Shown in pieces: positions 37,027 to 45,660 of a DNA stretch of 64,000 nt (positions are counted from its first letter, which is position 1; the number at the start of each line of letters is the position of its first letter). Both the position numbers and the translations under genes were made by a program. Source of the DNA: Streptomyces sp. CG1 (GTDB lineage: Bacteria > Actinomycetota > Actinomycetes > Streptomycetales > Streptomycetaceae). Location of the stretch: the NCBI RefSeq assembly GCF_041080625.1, contig NZ_CP163518.1, positions 4,588,001-4,652,000 of the forward strand. Direction: 5' to 3'. A model generated the notes under the pieces. It worked only from the letters and a program-made list of their open reading frames with translations. It ran no database searches and was not told the origin of the DNA.

Positions 37027-38187
37027 ATGGCCATCCGGACAACGCCGAGCGGACCCCGGCAGCAGAGCGTCCACACCGGCGTCCCCGTCTTGTGCGACAC
37101 CGCTCTGAACCGGGCACTCCTGGCCCGCCAACTCCTCCTGCAACGGCATCGGTTGGGCACGGTGGAAGCGGTGACCCACCTGGTGGGCCTGCAGGCGCAG
37201 GCGCCCAACCCGCCCTACATCGGCCTGTGGACCCGCCTGGCGGACTTCACGACCGCGCACCTCGCCCGGGCGATCGAGGACCGCTCCCTGGTGCGCCTCG
37301 CCGTCATGCGCAGCACCGTCCACCTGGTCACGGCAGCCGACTGTCTGGCACTGCGCCCGCTGACCCAGCCCGCTCTCGACCGTGATCTGCGGGCCAGCGG
37401 CTCGGCCGCACACACGGCGGATCTTCCCGTGCCGGCGCTGGCGGAGGAGGCTCGCGCCGCGCTGGCCCAGCGCCCTCTGACCACCAAGGAACTGGGCGCG
37501 GCGCTGCACGAGCGGTGGCCTGGCGTCGAGGCCAGGCACCTGGCGTACGCGGCGCGAGCCCTGCTCCCGCTGGTGCAGGTGCCGCCCCGCGGGATCTGGG
37601 GCGTGGGCGGTCAGACCCGCTACGCGACCGCGGAGTCCTGGCTCGGTGAGCCGCTCGCCGTCCGGCCGTCCCTGGAGGACATGGTGCTGCGCTACCTCGC
37701 CGCCTTCGGCCCGGCCACGGTCAAGGACGTCCAGACCTGGTCGGGTCTCACCCGGCTGCGCACGGTGATCGACGGATTGCGTCCGCGCCTGCGCGTGGCC
37801 CGCGACACGAACGGCAACGAACTCTTCGACATCCCCGGAGCGCCGCTGCCCGCCCCCGACGCTCCTGTCCCGGTCCGCTTCCTTCCGGAGTTCGACAACA
37901 TCCTCCTCTCGCACGCCGATCGGGACCGGATCATCTCGGCACGCGACCGTGCCCGGATCTTCACGCGCAACGGCATCGTCCGCGCCACGATCCTGGTCGA
38001 CGGCTTTGTTCGAGGGACCTGGAGGATCGACCGCGACGGTGCCATGGCCACCCTGCTGATCGAGCCGTTCGCCGCGCTGGCCGAAGCGGACCGCGCCGCG
38101 CTGGCCGAGGAAGGCGCACGGCTGCTCGGGTTCGCCGCGGCCGACGCGGACAGCCACGACGTGCGCATCGCCGCGCCGGTTCTGTAG
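37027..38187 (+). CDS. AlkZ-like DNA glycosylase (HTH_42), QxQ type, copy 1
   Basis: This encodes 386 aa; the ATG at 37027 has GAGGA upstream, and the longer open frame to 36823 covers the promoter. It belongs to the winged-helix HTH_42/AlkZ family. The catalytic motif is LVGLQAQAPNPPYIGLW (Gln-Ala-Gln), followed by RSTVHLVTAADCLALRPL, DVQTWSGLTRLRTVIDG and RFLPEFDNILLSHADRDR. Family members linked to azinomycin, trioxacarcin, LL-D49194 and hedamycin excise the bulky DNA adducts of the producer's own drug. The copy at 40241 is a close paralogue. Confidence 0.88.
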   Translation: MAIRTTPSGPRQQSVHTGVPVLCDTALNRALLARQLLLQRHRLGTVEAVTHLVGLQAQAPNPPYIGLWTRLADFTTAHLARAIEDRSLVRLAVMRSTVHLVTAADCLALRPLTQPALDRDLRASGSAAHTADLPVPALAEEARAALAQRPLTTKELGAALHERWPGVEARHLAYAARALLPLVQVPPRGIWGVGGQTRYATAESWLGEPLAVRPSLEDMVLRYLAAFGPATVKDVQTWSGLTRLRTVIDGLRPRLRVARDTNGNELFDIPGAPLPAPDAPVPVRFLPEFDNILLSHADRDRIISARDRARIFTRNGIVRATILVDGFVRGTWRIDRDGAMATLLIEPFAALAEADRAALAEEGARLLGFAAADADSHDVRIAAPVL

Positions 38188-38283
38188 CGGCGCTCCAGAG
38201 CGCATCCAGGGACCGGGGCCACCGTGAGAGCTCCCGGCCACGTCGCCGTGAACAGCGGGCGTGCCCTGAAGGAAGGAGTCGGT

Positions 38284-38814
38284 ATGCCTCAGACAGCGCA
38301 GGGAACCGGACAGCGGGTTACCCCGGACCTCTACATCGAGGTGCAGCAGTTCTACGCACACCAGATGCCGCTCCTGGAGGAGCGCAGGCTGGAGGAATTC
38401 TTGGAGACGCTCACCGAGGACGGCTCGATCGAGCACCGTCCCGGGGGATGGAAGATCGAGGGACGCCAGCAGTTGCTGACCGAGATGCAGCTGCGTCGGG
38501 GCGACCCTGAGCGGCCGCTCGTGGACGAGGTGTCGGCGCGCGAGGCGCGGGAGAAGAACATCGCCTACTACGACGGACTCGTGTACCGGTACTGGTTCGA
38601 CCGGATGCGGATCGACCCGGTCGACGAGGACACCCTGCACGTCAGGTACCAGGCCATCGTGAGCATGACCGACGCTTCGGGCAAGGTGAGCTTCGAGCCG
38701 ACGACGGTCGTGGAGGACGTCCTGGTCCGTGTCGACGGCAAGCTGTACACGCGTTCTCGCCTTGTCACGCACGACTCGCCGGCCTGGGCCGACAAGATCC
38801 ACAACCCGTCCTGA
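38284..38814 (+). CDS. SnoaL-like/NTF2-fold protein
   Basis: This encodes 176 aa; the ATG at 38284 has GGAAGGAG upstream, better than an open-frame start at 38224. The sequence (LYIEVQQFYAHQMPLLEERR, FLETLTEDGSIEHRPGGWKI, YYDGLVYRYWFDRMRI, VVEDVLVRVDGKLYTRSRLV) fits the SnoaL_4 cone-like fold seen in polyketide tailoring enzymes and in small subunits of ring hydroxylases. It could be a cyclase, dehydratase or hydroxylase partner. It sits between resistance and sugar genes on the plus strand. Confidence 0.75.
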   Translation: MPQTAQGTGQRVTPDLYIEVQQFYAHQMPLLEERRLEEFLETLTEDGSIEHRPGGWKIEGRQQLLTEMQLRRGDPERPLVDEVSAREAREKNIAYYDGLVYRYWFDRMRIDPVDEDTLHVRYQAIVSMTDASGKVSFEPTTVVEDVLVRVDGKLYTRSRLVTHDSPAWADKIHNPS

Positions 38815-38841
38815 CCAGCCCGTTCACGGCGGAGGTTCCCC

Positions 38842-40218
38842 GTGTCCCTGTCCTCGTCCCTGCGGGCCTCGGTGGCCGAGCGCTTCGCGCGCTCCGCCGC
38901 CGCCAGCGACGCCGGCTCCTGGCTGCGCACCCGTGACGTACCGAGGTGGTTGGCGCAGCGCGCCGGCGCGCACCGCTTCGCAGTACAGCGCATCCCGTTC
39001 GCCGCGCTCGAAGGCTGGGCCTTCGAGCGCGGCACTGGCAATCTGACCCATCACAGCGGACGCTTCTTCACCGTGGAAGGGCTGCGGGTGTCCGTGGACA
39101 CCGGGCCGTTCAGGTCCTGGCAGCAGCCGATCATCCGGCAGCCGGAGGTCGGCATCCTGGGCATCCTGACCAAGGAGTTCGACGGGGTGCCGCACTTCTT
39201 GATGCAGGCCAAGATGGAACCGGGCAACCCCAATCTGCTCCAGCTCTCCCCCACGGTGCAGGCGACGCGCAGCAACTACACCAAGGTGCACCGTGGCGCG
39301 GACGTGCCCTACCTCGGCCACTTTCTTCGGCCCTCCGCGGCAGGCGTGGTGGCGGATGTGCTGCAGTCCGAGCACGGCTCCTGGTTCTTCCGCAAGCGCA
39401 ACCGGAACATGATCGTCGAAACCGTTGACGACGTGGAGGTCGGTGACGACTTCTGCTGGCTGACCCTCGGCCAGATCGGCGAGCTGCTGCGCAGCGACAA
39501 CGTGGTGAACATGGATGCCCGTACCGTCCTGTCGTGCGTACCCCTGCGGGACCGAGGGGGCGAACCGCCTGACGAGGACACCGAGTTGCTGTCCTGGTTC
39601 ACCGCGGAACGCTCCCGGCACACGGTCAGCACCGAGCTCGTGGCTCTGAACACGGTCGCGGGCTGGCACCGTACCCCGTACGAGATCGAGCGCGAGGACG
39701 GACGGTACTTCCGGGTGGTGGCGGTGGCCGTCGAGGCCGGCAGCCGGGAGGTGAGCGGCTGGACCCAGCCGCTGATCGAGCCCGTCGGCCGTGGTGTCAC
39801 GGCCTTCCTGACGCGCCGGTCCCAGGAAGGCGTCCAGGTCCTGGTACACGCCCAGGTCGAAGGCGGTTTCCTCGACACCGTCGAGCTGGCGCCCACCGTG
39901 CAGTGCGTGCCGGACAACCACGCCTGGCTGCCCCCGGCCGACCGGCCGCGCTTCCTGGGCGCGGTGCTGCGGGCGACCCCCGACCGGATCCGGTACGAGG
40001 CGGTCCACTCGGAGGAGGGCGGGCGGTTCCGCAACGCCGAGAGCCGCTACCTGCTCGTCGAGGCCGCGGGCGGGGACGTACCGGATGTGCTGCCGCCGGA
40101 CTACCGGTGGGTCGCCCCCGCCCGGCTCGCCGAACTGGTGCGGCACGGTCACTACCTCAACGTCCAGGCGCGCAGCCTGCTCTCCTTGTTCACCACGGGG
40201 ACCGTCCCGCTCGAGTGA
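38842..40218 (+). CDS. NDP-hexose 2,3-dehydratase
   Basis: This encodes 458 aa from a GTG with GGAGG upstream. The protein is built of two similar halves (residues about 15-225 and 230-455), each with the family pattern: HSGRFFTVEGLRV, W.QPII, GILGILTKEFDGVPHFLMQAK, LSPTVQ.T.SNY, and a second WTQPLIEP, VQVLVHAQVEGGF, LAPTVQC set. It removes water from C2/C3 of the NDP-4-keto-6-deoxyhexose, the committed step to 2-deoxysugars. The unstable product is captured by the 3-ketoreductase encoded at 50.5 kb. Confidence 0.94.
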   Translation: MSLSSSLRASVAERFARSAAASDAGSWLRTRDVPRWLAQRAGAHRFAVQRIPFAALEGWAFERGTGNLTHHSGRFFTVEGLRVSVDTGPFRSWQQPIIRQPEVGILGILTKEFDGVPHFLMQAKMEPGNPNLLQLSPTVQATRSNYTKVHRGADVPYLGHFLRPSAAGVVADVLQSEHGSWFFRKRNRNMIVETVDDVEVGDDFCWLTLGQIGELLRSDNVVNMDARTVLSCVPLRDRGGEPPDEDTELLSWFTAERSRHTVSTELVALNTVAGWHRTPYEIEREDGRYFRVVAVAVEAGSREVSGWTQPLIEPVGRGVTAFLTRRSQEGVQVLVHAQVEGGFLDTVELAPTVQCVPDNHAWLPPADRPRFLGAVLRATPDRIRYEAVHSEEGGRFRNAESRYLLVEAAGGDVPDVLPPDYRWVAPARLAELVRHGHYLNVQARSLLSLFTTGTVPLE

Positions 40219-40240
40219 GGGTCCAGCGGCGGCCACGACA

Positions 40241-41344
40241 ATGGCACGCATGCCTCATCAGCTCAGCGTGCGCACCCTCAACCGCACCTATCTGGAGCGG
40301 CAGTCGCTGCTGCGCCGCAGCCCGCTCTCCGCCCTCTCAGCCGTCGAACGCCTGGTGGGCCTGCAGGCCCAGGAGTCCAACTCCCCCTATGTGAGCCTGT
40401 GGGCGCGGCTCGCCGACTTCCGGCACGCCGATCTCACGGCACTGCTGCACGGTCGGGGCGTCGTGCGCTCCAAACTGCACCGCAACACCCAGCACCTGGT
40501 CACCGCCGAGGACTTCCGCCGACTGCGTCCGCTGCTCGAACCAGTCCTGATGAAGGCCCGTCAGGGCGCCTTCGGGCGAGCCATCGCCGGCATTGACCTC
40601 AGCGAACTGGCTTCCGCAGGACGTGAGTTGATGTCCGGCGAGGGACTGACCAGGCCGCAGCTGGCCGGCCGGCTCGCGGAGCGGTTCCCGGGGCGTGACC
40701 GGCAGGCCCTCGTGTACGCCACGCAGTCCCTGGTGGCTCACGTACACCCACCGCCCAGCGGCACCTGGGACGATCGCGGCGCCACCCCGCTCGTGCTCGC
40801 CGAGGAGTGGATCGGCCGCCCCCTGGAGACGGCACCCCGGGTCGAGGACGTGATCACACGGTACCTGGCGGTCTACGGACCGGCCTCGGTGATGGACGTC
40901 CAGGCGTGGTCGGGCCTGACCCGCCTGCGCACGGTGCTCGACGGCATGCGCTCCGGCCTGCGCACGTACCAGAACACCTCGGGCCGCGAACTGTTCGACC
41001 TGCCCGACGCACCACTCGCCGATCCGGACGTGCCGGCTCCCGTGCGCTTTCTGCCCGCCTTCGACAACCTGATCCTCAGCCACGCCGACCGTACGCGTGT
41101 CATCGGCGACGAGGACCGGGCGCGGGTGATCACCGGCAGCGAGGTGCGGCCCACCTTTCTGGTCGACGGATTCGTCCGTGGCACCTGGTCGTTGCACGAC
41201 GGCACCCTGCACGTGCGGCCCTACCTCGCGCTGAACCCCGAAGAGACCGCACAGACCGGCGAGGAGGCCGAGCGACTGCTCGCATTCCTGCTGCCGCCGC
41301 CCGCCGCACGGCCCGTCAAGGGCGAGGTGGTCATTGAGGGCTGA
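40241..41344 (+). CDS. AlkZ-like DNA glycosylase (HTH_42), QxQ type, copy 2
   Basis: This encodes 367 aa; ATGs at 40241 and 40250 are both possible. The catalytic motif is LVGLQAQESNSPYVSLW, with RNTQHLVTAEDFRRLRPL, VQAWSGLTRLRTVLDGMRSG and RFLPAFDNLILSHADRTR. It is colinear with the copy at 37027, so the two arose by duplication and probably recognise related adducts or serve as redundant resistance. It follows the 2,3-dehydratase by 22 bp. Its last 14 bp overlap the convergent ketoreductase gene. Confidence 0.88.
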   Translation: MARMPHQLSVRTLNRTYLERQSLLRRSPLSALSAVERLVGLQAQESNSPYVSLWARLADFRHADLTALLHGRGVVRSKLHRNTQHLVTAEDFRRLRPLLEPVLMKARQGAFGRAIAGIDLSELASAGRELMSGEGLTRPQLAGRLAERFPGRDRQALVYATQSLVAHVHPPPSGTWDDRGATPLVLAEEWIGRPLETAPRVEDVITRYLAVYGPASVMDVQAWSGLTRLRTVLDGMRSGLRTYQNTSGRELFDLPDAPLADPDVPAPVRFLPAFDNLILSHADRTRVIGDEDRARVITGSEVRPTFLVDGFVRGTWSLHDGTLHVRPYLALNPEETAQTGEEAERLLAFLLPPPAARPVKGEVVIEG

Positions 41345-42290
41345 ACGGCACCCGAGCCGTCTCGACGGTGCGCCACACCGCCCGTAACGAGTCCGTCAGC
41401 CGATGCTCGGGGTGCCAGCCGAGAGACTGCCGGGCGCGTGCGGGATCCACCTGGATCCAGTCCGCGCCGGCGCTACGGCTGCGCACCTGGGCACGGCGCA
41501 CCCGCACCGCGTCCGGCGGCAGCCCGCTCACCTCGACCAGAGACCGTACGAGCGTCTCGACGGCGACCGCCTCGCCCCGTCCGATGTTCATCAGCGGCTC
41601 GGGGGCGGTCTCGGCGGCAGCCGCGTACACGGCGGCCGCGGCGTCCCGTACGTCGACGAAGTCGCGGTGGGCGGCGGCCACCGCCACGTCGGTGACCTCG
41701 CGCGGAGCGGCCCGGCGCAACCGTGCCGCCAGTGCTCCGAAGAAACTCTCCGGAGCCGTGTACGGGCCCAGCGTGTTGGTCAACCGCAGGACCACCCCGT
41801 CGAGTTCACCTCGCGCCACCGCGTCGAGCACCAGGCGCGACGCCGTGAGCTTGGACTGGGCGTACAGCGAGGTGGGGCGGGGCTCAGCCGTCTCGTCGAC
41901 AGCGGTGCCATACGGGATCGGCCCGTATTCGTGGATCGTGCCGAGATGGACGTACCGGACAGGGTCGGACAGGGACCGCAGGGCGGCGAGCAGCCCCCGC
42001 ACCGGACGAACATTGGCATCGGCCATCTCGCGGGCGCTCTCACCCCAGCCGAGCATGGCGTTGACCACGGTATCCACGCGCCACTCGGCAAGCAGCCCGG
42101 CGAGTTCGGTGCTCGTGCCGCGCCCCACGTCCACGGATCGGAACACGTACGGGCTCATGTGCGGGGCGGCTCGCCGGGCGACCGCAACGACATCCGCTCC
42201 CCGGCACGCGAACGCGGCACAGACATGCCGGCCCACACAGCCGGTCGCCCCCAGGACCGCGACCCTGCGGGGCCGCATGGCCAGCCTCAT
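41331..42290 (-). CDS. NAD-dependent epimerase/dehydratase family, likely sugar 4-ketoreductase
   Basis: This encodes 319 aa; the ATG at 42290 has GGGAGAG upstream. The Rossmann motif is VAVLGATGCVGRHVCAAF. The active-site region LGTIHEYG then PTSLYAQSKLTASRLV gives the Tyr-Lys pair. This short extended-SDR type is the usual 4-ketoreductase of deoxysugar pathways, fixing the C4 hydroxyl after 3,5-epimerisation and C-methylation. It is last in the C-methyltransferase, epimerase, ketoreductase minus-strand operon. Confidence 0.85.
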   Translation of the reverse strand: MRLAMRPRRVAVLGATGCVGRHVCAAFACRGADVVAVARRAAPHMSPYVFRSVDVGRGTSTELAGLLAEWRVDTVVNAMLGWGESAREMADANVRPVRGLLAALRSLSDPVRYVHLGTIHEYGPIPYGTAVDETAEPRPTSLYAQSKLTASRLVLDAVARGELDGVVLRLTNTLGPYTAPESFFGALAARLRRAAPREVTDVAVAAAHRDFVDVRDAAAAVYAAAAETAPEPLMNIGRGEAVAVETLVRSLVEVSGLPPDAVRVRRAQVRSRSAGADWIQVDPARARQSLGWHPEHRLTDSLRAVWRTVETARVPFSPQ

Positions 42291-42301
42291 CGTCTCTCCC
42301 G

Positions 42302-42883
42302 TCAAGCCTGGACGCAGTCGGTGTAGCGGGGCAGCACCCCTCGGGCGGCGGCCTCGGCGAGGGTGGGCGCGATCCGGTCCCGCTCGGACAGCAGCGGGGT
42401 GAGGTCCCGCGGCCACGGCAGCGCGAGTTCCTTGTCCAGCGGCGAGACCGCCTGCTCCAGTTCGGCCCGGTAGCCGGTGGTCACCAGGTAGGACATCACG
42501 GTGTCGTTCGCCAGAGCGAGGAAGGCGTGCCCCACGCCCTCGGGGTAGTAGGCGGCCCGGCAACTCTCCTCGTCCATGTCAACCTGGTCCCAGACCCCGA
42601 ACGTCGGTGAGCCGACCCGCAGGTCGACCACCACGTCCAGGGCTCGGCCGCGCGCGCAGTGGACGTACTTGGCCTGGCCGGGCGGTGCGGTCGTGAAATG
42701 GACGCCGCGCAGCACACCTCGTGCCGAGCGACTGTGGTTGGTCTGCGCCACCGGGAAGGGGCGCCCCACCGCGGCGAGGAACGGCTCTTCCTGCAGCGGC
42801 GAGACGAACCGGCCCCGGGCATCGGTGTGCGCCCGGGGGGTGAACTCGAAAGCGCCGGCGACGGCGAGTTCACGAGTACGCAT
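42302..42883 (-). CDS. dTDP-4-keto-6-deoxyhexose 3,5- (or 5-)epimerase
   Basis: This encodes 193 aa of the RmlC cupin fold. Typical motifs are FEFTPRAHTDARGRF, VAQTNHSRSARGVLRGVHF with the catalytic His, KYVHCARGRALDVVVDLRVG, and YYPEGVGHAFLALAND. It inverts C5 (and perhaps C3) to give an L-sugar. It lies 11 bp upstream (in transcription order) of the ketoreductase and 41 bp after the C-methyltransferase. Confidence 0.92.
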   Translation of the reverse strand: MRTRELAVAGAFEFTPRAHTDARGRFVSPLQEEPFLAAVGRPFPVAQTNHSRSARGVLRGVHFTTAPPGQAKYVHCARGRALDVVVDLRVGSPTFGVWDQVDMDEESCRAAYYPEGVGHAFLALANDTVMSYLVTTGYRAELEQAVSPLDKELALPWPRDLTPLLSERDRIAPTLAEAAARGVLPRYTDCVQA

Positions 42884-42924
42884 GGCGAAGTGCCCTCCTG
42901 GACGGGTGCCGGTGTGGAGACCGG

Positions 42925-44157
42925 TCACAGAACGGTGAGGTCGGGCAGCGGGAAGATCAGCTTGCCGCCACCGGCCCGGTAGGCGGCCTCCCGCTCGAGG
43001 AACCCGTCGCGGTAGATCCAGGGCAGGACGAGCAGCTGGTCCGGGGCGAGCGCCTTCGCCTCGGCCTCCGAGACGATGGGGATGCCGGTGCCCGGGGTGA
43101 AGCAACCGTGCTTCTCCTCGTTGGGTTCGCCGATGCACGGCAGATCGTCGGGGCCGAGGCCGCAATACTGCAGGATGACGTTGCCCTTGGTGGAGGCACC
43201 GTAGCCCACGGTCACCAGGCCGGCCTTACGTGAGTCGGCGAGCAGTTCCAGGAGCTGGTCGCGACTGTCGCGGGTCCGTGCGGCGAAGGCCTCGAAGGGA
43301 GCACGGATGTCGAGGGCGAGCGCGCGTTCCCGGGCGCGGATGCGGTCGAGGCGCTCGTGGTCGACGCGGTGCCGGGAGCCCGCCTTGGCCAGCGTGACGC
43401 ACAGGCTGCCGCCATACACATCGGTCAGTTCGGCGTCGATGACGACGAGCCCGGCACGCTCGGCCATCCACTCGATCTGTCGCAGGGCGTAGTACTCCAG
43501 ATGCTCGTGGCACACCACGTCATAGGCGCCCGCCTCCAGCATCGCGGGCATGTAGCTCTGCTCCATCACCCAGACCCCGTCGTCGTGCAGGATCGCGGCG
43601 ATGTCCCGCATGAAGTCGAGCGGCCTCGGCAGGTCGTAGAACATCGCGATGGACGTGACGGCCTTGGCCCGGCGCTCACCGAACCGCTCGCAGAAGACCT
43701 CCTTCGAGAAGAAGTCACAGATCAGCTCCGCACGCTGCGGGTACAGATGACGGAACTTCTCCCCCGAGGGGTCGATACCGACCAGCGCGGGGCCGTCCTG
43801 GGGGTAACAGCGCAGCAGCGTCGAGTCGTTACTGCCGATGTCGAGCACCAGGTCGTCGGGGCCCAGGTCGACCCGGGTCATGGCCGTGCGGACTTTGCTC
43901 CGCAGGTGCTCGACCATGAACGGCCTGATGCCTGAGCGGTATCCGTAGTGCTCGCCGTACATGAGGTCGAAGTCTGCGGTGTGCCGCAGCTGCAGCAGTC
44001 CGCAGCCGTCCGGCGAGCACAGCACCAGTTCCAGCGGTACCTCGGGGACCTCCTGCTCACGGTTGTGAGGGAAGACGCAGGTGAGCGGGGATGAACCCAG
44101 GTCGAGCACGGGCAGCAGGGTGCGATTGCCACAGATACGGCAAGCGTCGATGACCAT
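42925..44157 (-). CDS. NDP-sugar C-methyltransferase (probably C-3)
   Basis: This encodes 410 aa from the ATG at 44157; the open frame continues to 46881 but only as antisense of other genes. It has an N-terminal zinc-binding region (CRICGN, and LCSPDGCGLLQL), a SAM-binding domain (LVLDIGSNDSTLLRCYPQDG), an HEHLEYYALRQIEWM segment with the catalytic His/Tyr region, and a C-terminal GYGASTKGNVILQYCGL domain. This is the TylC3/EvaC-type methyltransferase that adds a branch methyl to a 4-keto-2,6-dideoxyhexose. It heads the sugar operon and has a SARP site. Confidence 0.93.
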   Translation of the reverse strand: MVIDACRICGNRTLLPVLDLGSSPLTCVFPHNREQEVPEVPLELVLCSPDGCGLLQLRHTADFDLMYGEHYGYRSGIRPFMVEHLRSKVRTAMTRVDLGPDDLVLDIGSNDSTLLRCYPQDGPALVGIDPSGEKFRHLYPQRAELICDFFSKEVFCERFGERRAKAVTSIAMFYDLPRPLDFMRDIAAILHDDGVWVMEQSYMPAMLEAGAYDVVCHEHLEYYALRQIEWMAERAGLVVIDAELTDVYGGSLCVTLAKAGSRHRVDHERLDRIRARERALALDIRAPFEAFAARTRDSRDQLLELLADSRKAGLVTVGYGASTKGNVILQYCGLGPDDLPCIGEPNEEKHGCFTPGTGIPIVSEAEAKALAPDQLLVLPWIYRDGFLEREAAYRAGGGKLIFPLPDLTVL

Positions 44158-44206
44158 TCGTCTCGTCCTCCAAGGCGGGTGAGCCGTACGGGCTCGGATC
44201 GGCTTC

Positions 44207-44250
44207 ACCGTGGCGGGTCCGGCTCGAACGGCTGTGGAGTGCGGCTCGGA
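44207..44250 (-). promoter_or_regulatory. SARP operator/promoter of the sugar operon
   Basis: On the minus strand, TCCGAGC and TTCGAGC lie 22 bp (two turns) apart, with a 9-bp gap and -10 CACGGT (44207-44212). The leader to the ATG at 44157 is about 43 nt. Confidence 0.6.
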
Positions 44251-44263
44251 CGCGGCGGTACCG

Positions 44264-44296
44264 CTCGACCGGGACTCGAGCAGCGCTGGGTATAGA
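44264..44296 (+). promoter_or_regulatory. SARP operator/promoter of the third AlkZ-like gene
   Basis: CTCGACC and CTCGAGC lie 11 bp apart, with a 9-bp gap and a strong -10 TATAGA (44291-44296). The leader to the ATG at 44341 is about 38 nt. It is back to back with the sugar-operon site. Confidence 0.72.
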
Positions 44297-44340
44297 TGAG
44301 TTCCAGACCCTGATCTGTCGGTGAAGCACGGAGGAGACCT

Positions 44341-45507
44341 ATGAGTTCCGGCATCCCAGGACTGTCGTGGACCGAGGTGTCCGCGCGCCGTCTGGAACGC
44401 AGCCGACTCGCGGCCCCGTCCGACGGCGACGATGCCGCGTCGATCGCGGCTGCCCTGTGCGGTGTGCACGCCCAGGTCCTCTCCGCGGCCGAGCTGTCCG
44501 TCGGCACCCGGATCGCCGGGGCCACCCGCGCTGACGTCCGCGACTCCCTGTGGGAGGGGCGCAGCCTGGTCAAGATGTTCGGACCGCGCGGCACGGTCCA
44601 TCTGCTCCCGACCAACGAACTGCCCCTGTGGATCGGTGCGTTGAGCTCGATACCGACGTCCGCGAGCCCGTTCCCCGCGCACGTGCGGATGACGCCGGAG
44701 CAGACGGACGAGGTCGTCGCGGCCATCGGGCAGGTACTGGCCGACGCGGAGCTGACGATCGACGAGCTGAGCGACGCCGTCGTCGAGGCGACCGGCCCGT
44801 GGGCCGGTGACCTCGTCATGCCCGCCTTCCAGGGCATGTGGCCGCGCTGGCGGCAGGCCATGACGCTCGCCTCGCACCGTGGGGTGCTCTGCTTCGCGCC
44901 GAACCGGGGCCGCAAGGTCACGTATACCAACCCACGGCGCTTCCTGCCCGCCTTCGAACCCCTCGAAGGGGACGCCGCCCAGGCCGAGCTGGCCCACCGC
45001 TATCTGCACGCCTACGGCCCCGCGACCGCCCAGAACTTCGCGCAGTGGTTGAACGCGCCGCGCGGGTGGGCGACCGAGCTGTTCCGCTCCCTCGAGGGGA
45101 AGGTCGAGCAGGTCGACCTGGCGGGCACGGCCTGCTGGGTGAACGCGGGTGACACGCAGATGCCGGCGGCGCCGCCACGCGGTGTGCGCCTGCTGCCGTA
45201 CTTCGACGCGTACGTGGTGGCAGGACGCCCCCGCGAGCTCCTTTTCCCCGGGCGGGCCGCCGACCGTGCCCTGGTGCCGAGCGGGCAGGCCGGCAACTAT
45301 CCGGTGCTGCTGATCGACGGGACCGTCGCCGGCGTGTGGCACCAGCGCAGATCGGGCCGCCGGATCCACCTCACCGTGGAGCCGCTCGAGGAGCTGAGCA
45401 CAGCGCACCTCGGTGAGCTGCGCGAGGAGGCGGAGCGCGTCGGCGCCGTCCTTGAAGGGCGGCCCGAGCTCACCGTCGGCACGGTGACCACCGGTCCGCA
45501 CGCCTGA
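44341..45507 (+). CDS. AlkZ-like DNA glycosylase (HTH_42), HxQ type, copy 3
   Basis: This encodes 388 aa in the same winged-helix family as the genes at 37027 and 40241 but clearly diverged. The catalytic motif reads LCGVHAQVLSAAELSVGTR (His-Ala-Gln rather than Gln-Ala-Gln). Family features follow: PRGTVHLLPTNELPLW, RYLHAYGPATAQNFAQWL, RLLPYFDAYVVAGRPRELLF, LLIDGTVAGVWHQRR. HxQ members are a recognised AlkZ-like branch that may favour other adducts. It is immediately followed by an exporter gene with its own SARP site. Confidence 0.85.
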   Translation: MSSGIPGLSWTEVSARRLERSRLAAPSDGDDAASIAAALCGVHAQVLSAAELSVGTRIAGATRADVRDSLWEGRSLVKMFGPRGTVHLLPTNELPLWIGALSSIPTSASPFPAHVRMTPEQTDEVVAAIGQVLADAELTIDELSDAVVEATGPWAGDLVMPAFQGMWPRWRQAMTLASHRGVLCFAPNRGRKVTYTNPRRFLPAFEPLEGDAAQAELAHRYLHAYGPATAQNFAQWLNAPRGWATELFRSLEGKVEQVDLAGTACWVNAGDTQMPAAPPRGVRLLPYFDAYVVAGRPRELLFPGRAADRALVPSGQAGNYPVLLIDGTVAGVWHQRRSGRRIHLTVEPLEELSTAHLGELREEAERVGAVLEGRPELTVGTVTTGPHA

Positions 45508-45584
45508 CCAGGTCGCGCACCGTACACCGAACTGCCGTGCGAGCCAAGGGTCGTTGAATGGCGGAATGAACGGCTCCGGCGCGA

Positions 45585-45617
45585 CGCGAGCGGTACTCGA
45601 GCCTCCTGTCCCAGACT
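45585..45617 (+). promoter_or_regulatory. SARP operator/promoter of the second exporter
   Basis: CGCGAGC and CTCGAGC lie 11 bp apart, with a 9-bp gap and -10 CAGACT (45612-45617). The leader to the ATG at 45661 is about 37 nt. Confidence 0.68.
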
Positions 45618-45660
45618 CGCCGCACATCCAAGTCCCCTCACAGGAGAGGTCAAGAGGCCC

